Shown here in pieces: positions 4,626-10,088 of a DNA stretch of 10,088 nucleotides. The notes under the pieces are model-generated. The model did not search any database. It was given only the letters and a program-made list of their open reading frames with translations, and was not told where the DNA came from. The DNA is taken from the NCBI GenBank assembly GCA_905236145.1, contig CAJOOE010000035.1:1-10088 (forward strand). Reading direction: 5' to 3'. Both the position numbers and the translations under genes were made by a program. The stretch comes from an uncultured Selenomonadaceae bacterium (GTDB lineage Bacteria; Bacillota; Negativicutes; Selenomonadales; Selenomonadaceae). Each line of letters begins with the position of its first letter. Positions within the stretch are counted from its first letter, which is position 1.

Positions 4626-6059
4626 TCACAAAATGAACTGTGACAAATCGCGATTCTTTGCAATTTCTTTCAGTCTTGTATCGACGTATTCCGCATTTAT
4701 GCTGACTTCCGTCTTTCCTTCCTTCACCATGTCCGGTGCGTTAAAGGAAACTTCTTCAAGCAATTTTTCAAGCAAAGTGTGAAGTCTGCGCGCTCCGATG
4801 TCCTCAGACTGCTCGTTTACGTCGTAAGCCATTTCCGCGACTCTCTCTATCGCGTCCTCTTGAAATTCAAGCGTAATTCCTTCGGTTTTCAACAATTCTT
4901 TGTATTGTTTTATGAGTGCGTTTTGCGGCTCGGTCAAAATTTTCTCGAAGTCCTCTTTTTGCAGAGATTTCAATTCGACGCGAATGGGGAAACGTCCCTG
5001 CAATTCCGGGATCAAGTCTGAAGGTTTCGCCGTGTGGAATGCTCCCGCCGCGATAAACAGAATATAATCCGTCTTGACCGGGCCGTATTTCGTCATGACC
5101 GTCGAACCTTCGACAATCGGCAAAATATCGCGTTGAACACCTTCCCGGCTTACGTCCGGACCGGAGCTTGAACCTTTTACCGCTACTTTGTCTATTTCGT
5201 CCAAAAATACGATTCCGCTGCGTTCGGCAAGTTCGACTGCCGCCTCCGCAACTTCCTCCATGTCTATAAGTTTTTCCGCCTCTTCCTGCTCCAAAATTTT
5301 CCGTGCCGCCTCAACCGTGACTTTTCTTTTACGCATACGCTTGGGCATTACGCTGCTTATCATATCTTGAAGATTGTCGCCCATACCTTCAAGACTGGAG
5401 CCGGAGAACATTCCGACCATCGGCTTTGCATGATCCGCAACTTCCAACTCTATAATTTCGTCCTCAAGTTTGCCGCTCAAAAGACGCTTTTTGACAAAAT
5501 CGCGTCCGGAAGTTTTGCCTTCTTCAGCCGGAACTTTTTTCGGCTCGTCCGATTCTTCCGCATTTCCGAAGAGTTTTCCGAGGGGATTTGTTGAGCGACG
5601 CGGTTCCGGGACAAGAATATCCAAAAGTCTTTCCGTTGCATTTTCCGCCGCTTTTTCCTTGACTTCTTCGGTACGCTGTTGACGAACCATGCGGACGGAA
5701 GTCTGCACCAGATCTCTTATTATTGATTCGACATCGCGACCGACGTAGCCGACTTCGGTAAATTTTGTGGCCTCGACTTTTATAAAAGGAGCCTTTACAA
5801 GTTTTGCAAGGCGGCGGGCAATTTCGGTTTTGCCGACGCCGGTGGAGCCTATCATCAAAATATTTTTCGGGATTACGTCGTCACGCATTTCGTCCGGAAG
5901 TCTGCGACTTCTCCAACGATTTCTCAAAGCTATCGCAACGGAACGTTTCGCGTCATTCTGTCCGACAATGTGCTTGTTGAGTTCTTCGACTATCTCGCGG
6001 GGAGTCTGTTCGTTCAATCCCATCTCTGCGTTAATGTCTTTCTTTTTCGCTTTTGCCAT
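4626..6059 (-). CDS. hslU: HslU/ClpY AAA+ unfoldase of the HslUV protease
   Basis: HslU is the hexameric ATPase that unfolds substrates and feeds them into the HslV peptidase. The 477 residues carry the full set of family features: TPREIVEELNKHIVGQ at the N-terminus, Walker A GSTGVGKT (71-78), the GYVG pore loop (104-107) within TEVGYVGRDVES, an intermediate I-domain (about 110-240), Walker B VFLDEID (284-290), the arginine finger region in LQGRFPIR (R356), sensor-2 GARRLH (422-427) and the C-terminal tail DLSQFIL, which in the family inserts into HslV to open it. The intact tail implies that an HslV partner exists. Start ATG (6059-6057) has a GAGAGGAG ribosome site about 8 bases upstream on the minus strand. 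hslV normally precedes hslU, but the 294 bases upstream contain none. The gene runs against its neighbours and appears monocistronic. Confidence 0.97.
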   Translation of the reverse strand: MAKAKKKDINAEMGLNEQTPREIVEELNKHIVGQNDAKRSVAIALRNRWRSRRLPDEMRDDVIPKNILMIGSTGVGKTEIARRLAKLVKAPFIKVEATKFTEVGYVGRDVESIIRDLVQTSVRMVRQQRTEEVKEKAAENATERLLDILVPEPRRSTNPLGKLFGNAEESDEPKKVPAEEGKTSGRDFVKKRLLSGKLEDEIIELEVADHAKPMVGMFSGSSLEGMGDNLQDMISSVMPKRMRKRKVTVEAARKILEQEEAEKLIDMEEVAEAAVELAERSGIVFLDEIDKVAVKGSSSGPDVSREGVQRDILPIVEGSTVMTKYGPVKTDYILFIAAGAFHTAKPSDLIPELQGRFPIRVELKSLQKEDFEKILTEPQNALIKQYKELLKTEGITLEFQEDAIERVAEMAYDVNEQSEDIGARRLHTLLEKLLEEVSFNAPDMVKEGKTEVSINAEYVDTRLKEIAKNRDLSQFIL

Positions 6060-6353
6060 TAAAAAAATTCTCCTCTCAAAATATCGTTTCCGTAAAATTT
6101 ATTGAAAATTTTTGTTTATATTTTGTCCGTCTTTAAAAAATTCGTTTCTGCCCCTTCCTTTTCTGCCGATTTCAAAATTTCCCTGCAAAAATTTTTTCCG
6201 CAAAGCCTTCTGCTTTAAATTTTGTTTGCATTTGTCGAACATAACCGGTAAAATGCTCAAAGCAGTTATTGGTCGGACAGCAAAAAATTTATCGAACGCG
6301 AAAAGATTTTTTTCGGGAGGCAATGCTTTTGAGAAAAAACGGAGGTTTTAAAT
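6060..6353. other. Divergent intergenic region hslU / rnj
   Basis: This 294-base AT-rich region separates divergent hslU and rnj. On the minus side I see the hslU ribosome site and an AT-rich TATAAAC block (about 6118-6112) without a convincing -35 box. On the plus side there is a promoter candidate (6226-6254) and a duplicated ribosome-site/TTG arrangement (6315-6356). An open frame with many Phe and Lys codons crosses the region, but it looks like low-complexity chance. No hslV, tRNA or known riboswitch was seen. Confidence 0.5.
6226..6254 (+). promoter_or_regulatory. Candidate sigma-A promoter for rnj
   Basis: TTGCAT (6226-6231) and TAAAAT (6249-6254) are spaced by 17 bases. The expected transcript would have a leader of roughly 90 bases before the TTG at 6354. 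The sequence background is AT-rich, so false positives are possible. Confidence 0.45.
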
Positions 6354-6359
6354 TTGAGA
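6315..6359 (+). promoter_or_regulatory. Duplicated ribosome site and TTG start ahead of rnj
   Basis: GGGAGG (6315-6320) plus 8 bases plus TTGAGA (6329-6334) is echoed by CGGAGG (6340-6345) plus 8 bases plus TTGAGA (6354-6359). The second unit is the rnj start. The first would begin a 14-codon frame out of phase with rnj that ends at a TGA inside the rnj coding region. It is either a decoy or regulatory upstream ORF, or the trace of a small duplication. Confidence 0.45.
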
Positions 6360-8024
6360 TACAATCATCGTGATACAAAATTGCAAATTATTCCGCTCGG
6401 CGGTCTCGGAGAAATAGGAAAAAATATGACCGTCGTCCGCTGGGGTACGGAGATGATTTTGATTGATTCCGGTCTTATGTTTCCGGAAAATGATATGCTC
6501 GGCGTGGACTTGGTTATCCCGGACTATACATACGTTTTGGAAAACAAGGAATGTTTGAGAGCGATAATTTTAACGCACGGACACGAAGATCACATCGGTG
6601 CGCTTCCCTACATGATGAAGAATATCACCGTGCCGGTTTACGGTACGCCTTTGACACTCGGAATTTTAAAGGGCAGACTTCAGGAAACCGGCGTTGATTC
6701 CGGAAATTTGTACGAAGTTTCCGCCGGCGACATTATAAATTTGGGTTGTTTCAGCGTCGGATTTATTCGCGTCAATCACTCAATTCCGGATTCCGTCGCA
6801 CTGTCAATCAGAACTCCGGTCGGTATGGTTGTCCACACCGGCGACTTTAAATTTGATTACACGCCGATTGACGGAAAGATGACGGATTTCCGCAGACTTG
6901 CAGACTTGGGGAATAAAGGCGTTCTCCTTATGATGGCGGATTCCACAAATTCCGAACGCGAAGGACATACGCCCAGCGAAAAATCGGTCGGTGCGGCTTT
7001 CGACAGAGAATTTCAAAAAGCGGAAGGCAGAATAATTATTGCAACTTTTTCTTCCAACGTCCACAGGATACAGCAAGCAGTCGATATGGCTGTCAAATAC
7101 AAACGCAAAGTTGCCATTTTGGGCAGGAGTATGGTAAACGTCGTAAACATTTCTTTGGAACTCGGATATATTCATGCTCCGGAAGGGACTATAGTTGATG
7201 TCGAAGATATTGTAAATTATCCGGCCCACAAAATTGTAATAATAACGACCGGCAGTCAGGGCGAACCGATGAGTGCTCTCACAAGAATGGCAATGTCGGA
7301 TCACCGGCAGGTCGATATAATTCAGGGCGATACCGTCATCATCTCGGCAACTCCCATTCCCGGCAACGAAAAACTTGTCGCAAAAACAGTCGATAATCTT
7401 TTGCGGCTCGGTGCCCGCGTGGTACATAATCGTGCAGACGGTATCCACGTTTCCGGTCATGCATCACGCGAAGAACTTAAACTTATGCACAATTTACTTC
7501 GTCCGAAATTTTTTATTCCCGTTCACGGAGAAATACATCATCTTTTTGCTCACGCCAAAATTGCCGAAGAATTGGGTATGCCGCGAGAAAATATTTTGGT
7601 CGGCGAAAACGGGACGGTCTTTGAATTTAACCGCAATTCCGGAAAAATCGCCGGCAGGATTGATTCCGGCGTGGTGATGATTGACGGGCTGGGTGTCGGC
7701 GATGTCGGCAACATAGTTTTGAAAGATCGCCGGCAACTGTCGCAGGACGGAATGGTCGTTATCGTCGTCACAATGAGCAGGGAAACCGGAAAAGTTCTTT
7801 CCGGCCCGGATATAGTTTCTCGCGGATTCGTCTATGTTCGCGAATCCGAGGAGCTTATGGTGCAGGCAAGGTCAAGAGTAATGCGGGCGATGAAGGCTTG
7901 CGAAGAAGAAGAAATTTACGATTGGACGACAATAAAAATGACTTTGAAGGACGCTCTGGCGGATTATCTTTTCGAGCAGACGCGTCGTCGTCCCATGATC
8001 TTGCCGATTATAGTCGAGGTATGA
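6354..8024 (+). CDS. rnj: Ribonuclease J
   Basis: RNase J is a metallo-beta-lactamase/beta-CASP enzyme with 5'-3' exonuclease and endonuclease activity that matures rRNA and turns over mRNA in the cytoplasm. The 556 residues match the family length. The di-zinc site is visible as H75-G-H77-E-D79-H80, with H142 (HSIPD), D164 (HTGDFKFD) and H391 (IPVHGE). H369 lies in SGHASREEL, the beta-CASP motif. The N-terminal IIPLGGLGEIGKNM is diagnostic of RNase J. The C-terminal region ends in RRRPMILPIIVEV, the small dimerisation domain. Start TTG 6354 is set by GGAGG 8 bases upstream and by the beginning of homology. The downstream def gene starts 45 bases later on the same strand, so the two may form one unit. 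Many Bacillota carry two paralogues (J1 and J2), and I cannot say which this is. Confidence 0.96.
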   Translation: MRYNHRDTKLQIIPLGGLGEIGKNMTVVRWGTEMILIDSGLMFPENDMLGVDLVIPDYTYVLENKECLRAIILTHGHEDHIGALPYMMKNITVPVYGTPLTLGILKGRLQETGVDSGNLYEVSAGDIINLGCFSVGFIRVNHSIPDSVALSIRTPVGMVVHTGDFKFDYTPIDGKMTDFRRLADLGNKGVLLMMADSTNSEREGHTPSEKSVGAAFDREFQKAEGRIIIATFSSNVHRIQQAVDMAVKYKRKVAILGRSMVNVVNISLELGYIHAPEGTIVDVEDIVNYPAHKIVIITTGSQGEPMSALTRMAMSDHRQVDIIQGDTVIISATPIPGNEKLVAKTVDNLLRLGARVVHNRADGIHVSGHASREELKLMHNLLRPKFFIPVHGEIHHLFAHAKIAEELGMPRENILVGENGTVFEFNRNSGKIAGRIDSGVVMIDGLGVGDVGNIVLKDRRQLSQDGMVVIVVTMSRETGKVLSGPDIVSRGFVYVRESEELMVQARSRVMRAMKACEEEEIYDWTTIKMTLKDALADYLFEQTRRRPMILPIIVEV

Positions 8025-8069
8025 AAATCTGAAATCAAAATTTGTTTTGAGGAATGGAATTGATATTAA

Positions 8070-8558
8070 ATGAGCTTGTTGGAAATAAAAAAAGCCGGCG
8101 ATCCGGTTTTGAAACAGAAATGCGTTGAGATTACAAAAATTACCAAGAAAACAAAAAAACTTTTGGACGATATGGCAGAAACAATGTACGCAAATGACGG
8201 CGTGGGAATTGCCGCCCCGCAAATCGGCGAATCGATCCGGGCAATAGTCGTCGATGTCAACAAAAAGCGTTACGATATTTTAAATCCGGTCATTATTTAC
8301 CGGGAAGGGTCGGCGGTCGATACGGAAGGTTGCCTGTCCTGTCCGGATATTTACGGCGAAGTCGAACGGGCGGAAAAAATCGTCTTGCAGTATTTGACGC
8401 GTTACGGAAAAATCAAGGAACTTGAGGCGGAAGGTCTTTTGGCTCGCTGTATTCAACACGAAACGGATCATCTTGACGGCAGATTGTTTATCGACATAGC
8501 CCAAAACATTCGCGAAGAAAAAAATCACAAAAAACGCGGTGCGGACAGCGTCAAATAA
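8070..8558 (+). CDS. def: Peptide deformylase
   Basis: Def removes the N-formyl group from nascent proteins at the ribosome, using a metal (usually Fe2+) bound by one Cys and two His. All three family motifs are intact: GVGIAAPQ (44-51), EGCLS (86-90, ligand C88) and HETDH (130-134, ligands H130 and H134, catalytic E131). At 162 residues it is a typical compact deformylase, with a basic tail KNHKKRGADSVK. Start ATG 8070 gives the usual MSLLEIKKAGDPVLK beginning; the ribosome site is weak (GGAATGGAA some 11 bases upstream), so coupling to rnj translation is possible. It is followed by a bidirectional terminator shared with ecfT. In many Bacillota def sits with fmt or priA; here it is behind rnj instead. 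Confidence 0.96.
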   Translation: MSLLEIKKAGDPVLKQKCVEITKITKKTKKLLDDMAETMYANDGVGIAAPQIGESIRAIVVDVNKKRYDILNPVIIYREGSAVDTEGCLSCPDIYGEVERAEKIVLQYLTRYGKIKELEAEGLLARCIQHETDHLDGRLFIDIAQNIREEKNHKKRGADSVK

Positions 8559-8586
8559 TTTTGTTCACGGAATAAAAGCACAAAAA

Positions 8587-8623
8587 AATATCCGGGAGTT
8601 TTTCGGACTTCCGGATATTTTTT
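8587..8623. terminator. Bidirectional terminator between def and ecfT
   Basis: AATATCCGG (8587-8595) pairs with CCGGATATT (8611-8619), extended inward by GAG/CTT with one wobble, giving about 12 pairs. A T-run (8618-8623) follows on the plus strand; the A-run at 8582-8588 gives the matching T-run for the minus strand. It starts directly behind the ecfT stop codon. Confidence 0.85.
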
Positions 8624-9434
8624 ATGCCGTCGCCGGAAATATCGAATCGAGGAAGAATACCGCCGCAAAAATTCCTGCAACAATTCCCGCCGCCTCAAAA
8701 TCCCGGCTTTTAAATTTCAACTCTTTCATGTGCGTCCTGCCCGTTCCCCCGCGATAACATCTTGCCTCCATAGCCGTTGCAAGATCGTCTGCACGGCGAA
8801 AACTTGACAGAAAAAGCGGAACCAATATCGGAACCATCGCTTTCATTCTCTTGAAAATATTTCCCGTTTCAAAGTCGGCTCCGCGAGATTTTTGAGCCTT
8901 GATAATTTTATCCGTTTCTTCTATCAAAGTCGGGACAAATCGCAAGGCTATCGTCATCATCATTGCGAGTTCGTGAGCCGGCAATCCGAATTTCGCGAGC
9001 GGTGACAAAATTTTTTCCGTCGCGTCGGTGAGTTGTATGGGCGAAGTGGTGAAGGTCAGCAGGCTTGACAAAATTATCAGAAGTATCAGTCGCAAGCTGA
9101 TTAAAATTCCGAACTCAACACCTTCCTCAGTTATCGTGAAAATCCAAATTTTTGCAATTTCTTCTCCCGCGTGACTTACGAAATGAATTATCAGCGTGAA
9201 AAGAATTATCCAAGTCAAAGGTTTCAGAGATTTTAAAACCGTGAGCGGCGGGACTTTTGAAACGGCGACCGTCGCACAGGTGAAAAAAATAAGCAGACAG
9301 TAAGCCGGTACTCCGTCCGCCAAAAAAATCAAAATCATAAGAACGAACAGCAATATAATTTTCGTTCGCGGATCCAATTTGTGAATTATCGAATCTCCCG
9401 GAAAAAATTGTCCCAAAGTTATATCTTGCAGCAT
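8622..9434 (-). CDS. ecfT: ECF transporter transmembrane subunit EcfT
   Basis: EcfT is the membrane scaffold of energy-coupling-factor importers; it links two EcfA-type ATPases to a substrate-binding S component for vitamins or metal ions. The 270 residues show hydrophobic segments at about 25-40, 44-58, 72-88, 107-130 and 248-264. Both cytoplasmic coupling motifs are present: QKSRGAD (181-187) and AMEARCYRGG (221-230), which act as the ARG/XRX contacts with the ATPases. The N-terminus LGQFFPGDSIIHKLDPRTKI is typical of the shared (group II) EcfT, which favours EcfT over dedicated CbiQ. Start ATG (9434-9432) has AAGGAT upstream on the minus strand. ecfA1/ecfA2, which usually precede ecfT, are not directly upstream; an aminotransferase gene ends 55 bases away. 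The substrate cannot be predicted. Confidence 0.92.
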   Translation of the reverse strand: MLQDITLGQFFPGDSIIHKLDPRTKIILLFVLMILIFLADGVPAYCLLIFFTCATVAVSKVPPLTVLKSLKPLTWIILFTLIIHFVSHAGEEIAKIWIFTITEEGVEFGILISLRLILLIILSSLLTFTTSPIQLTDATEKILSPLAKFGLPAHELAMMMTIALRFVPTLIEETDKIIKAQKSRGADFETGNIFKRMKAMVPILVPLFLSSFRRADDLATAMEARCYRGGTGRTHMKELKFKSRDFEAAGIVAGIFAAVFFLDSIFPATA

Positions 9435-9489
9435 ACTTTATCCTTTTTGACAAAAAGATTTTCTGATTCCCCGATTCCCTGAAAAATCC

Positions 9490-10088
9490 CTACTTGACCG
9501 CCTCAAACGCCTTTTTTATTTTCGCCGCAACGCCGTGCATTTTTTCAAAGGAAACCGAACACGCCGCCACTCTTATTCCGAGTTTCAAAGGCACCGCAAA
9601 AACCAAATCTTTGTGAAGTTCGTTGCAGACCGCCGCCGGATTTTCCGCAGGCACCGCGATAAAAAATCCGCCTTTGTAAGGAACGATTTTCAAATTACAC
9701 TCCGCCGCCTCTTTTACGAAAAGTTCGCCGCGTTTCTGAACGGTTTGATAAAGTTCGCCGCGTTCCTTTTCGTATTGCTTTTCAATTTCCGGATTTTCCT
9801 TCAGGCGTGTCAAAAGTTCCTGTGCTCCGCGATTTATGTTTGACCAAGTCGCACGTCCCGACCATTTGTTCACGTCCTTAAATTCCTCTATAACGTCTTT
9901 GCTTGAAGAAATTGCAATCAATGCGCCGGTTCTCTGTCCGTACAGCGTGTAACTTTTGGACATACTGTAAGCGACGAGGACGAGAACATTTTCCGGAAGA
10001 GCGGAGAATTTTTTGAAAAATGCCCGCGTCGAATTTTTTTCTCCCGCAAAGTCAATGTAAGCAATATCGACAAGCAGAGTAATTTTCT
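9490..10088 (-). CDS. Class I aminotransferase, aspartate/aromatic (AspC/TyrB) type, N-terminus missing
   Basis: The gene enters from the right edge on the minus strand; 198 C-terminal residues are visible, about half of a fold-type I aminotransferase. The frame is open from the window edge, well beyond the internal Met near 9963. LLVDIAYIDFAGE supplies the Asp and Tyr that hold PLP. VLVAYSMSKSYTLYGQRTGA contains the Schiff-base lysine (SMSK) and the phosphate-binding Arg. LGIRVAACSVS near the C-terminus holds the Arg that binds the substrate alpha-carboxylate. The YG-R-G arrangement resembles the AspC/TyrB subfamily, so transfer from aspartate or an aromatic amino acid to 2-oxoglutarate is likely, but exact substrate preference is open. 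It lies 55 bases upstream of ecfT on the same strand, so the two may be co-transcribed. Confidence 0.9.
   Translation of the reverse strand, partial: KITLLVDIAYIDFAGEKNSTRAFFKKFSALPENVLVLVAYSMSKSYTLYGQRTGALIAISSSKDVIEEFKDVNKWSGRATWSNINRGAQELLTRLKENPEIEKQYEKERGELYQTVQKRGELFVKEAAECNLKIVPYKGGFFIAVPAENPAAVCNELHKDLVFAVPLKLGIRVAACSVSFEKMHGVAAKIKKAFEAVK

Noticed and set aside
6112..6351. A 79-codon plus-strand frame in the hslU-rnj gap
   Set aside because: Phe/Lys-rich low complexity, TTG start without a ribosome site, and it overlaps the rnj ribosome site; likely chance in AT-rich DNA.
6804..7460. A 218-codon minus-strand open frame inside rnj
   Set aside because: It is opposite the conserved beta-CASP domain, with no start context or known motif.

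Overview
The window looks like chromosomal DNA of a low-to-mid GC member of the Bacillota. A Negativicutes-type (diderm, Selenomonas/Veillonella-like) host is my best guess. The reasons are the mix of RNase J, HslU and an ECF-transporter T subunit with a secreted M48 protease, strong GGAGG ribosome sites and frequent TTG starts. This assignment is inference; no rRNA or marker search was possible.

Bases 1-1410 are an accessory island of toxin-antitoxin (TA) modules. After the tail of an unknown gene come three copies of a shared regulatory cassette: an intrinsic terminator with a C(UCCG)G tetraloop and then, in copies 1 and 2, a near-consensus sigma-A promoter and a ribosome site. Copy 1 drives a RelB-like antitoxin and a RelE/HigB-type toxin broken by two single-base shifts in homopolymers. 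Copy 2 drives a DUF1902/HicB-like antitoxin and an intact HicA toxin. Copy 3 has lost the promoter and leads into a 26-codon mini-ORF closed by a strong terminator.

Bases 1411-8558 are core genes. On the plus strand: gltX (glutamyl-tRNA synthetase), an exported M48 metalloprotease and a small protein joining a HypB-like cysteine cluster to an HMA-like domain. A bidirectional terminator follows. On the minus strand is hslU (ClpY ATPase) without an adjacent hslV. On the plus strand, divergent from hslU, are rnj (RNase J) and def (peptide deformylase).

Bases 8559-10088 run on the minus strand. An aspartate/aromatic-type aminotransferase, cut by the window end, lies upstream of ecfT. A second bidirectional terminator separates ecfT from def.

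The core genes serve translation (gltX, def), RNA turnover (rnj), protein quality control (hslU, M48 protease) and vitamin or metal uptake (ecfT). The parts most worth a second look are the reused terminator-promoter cassette in the TA island, the double-shifted relE gene and the HMA-like protein with an atypical metal-ligand set.
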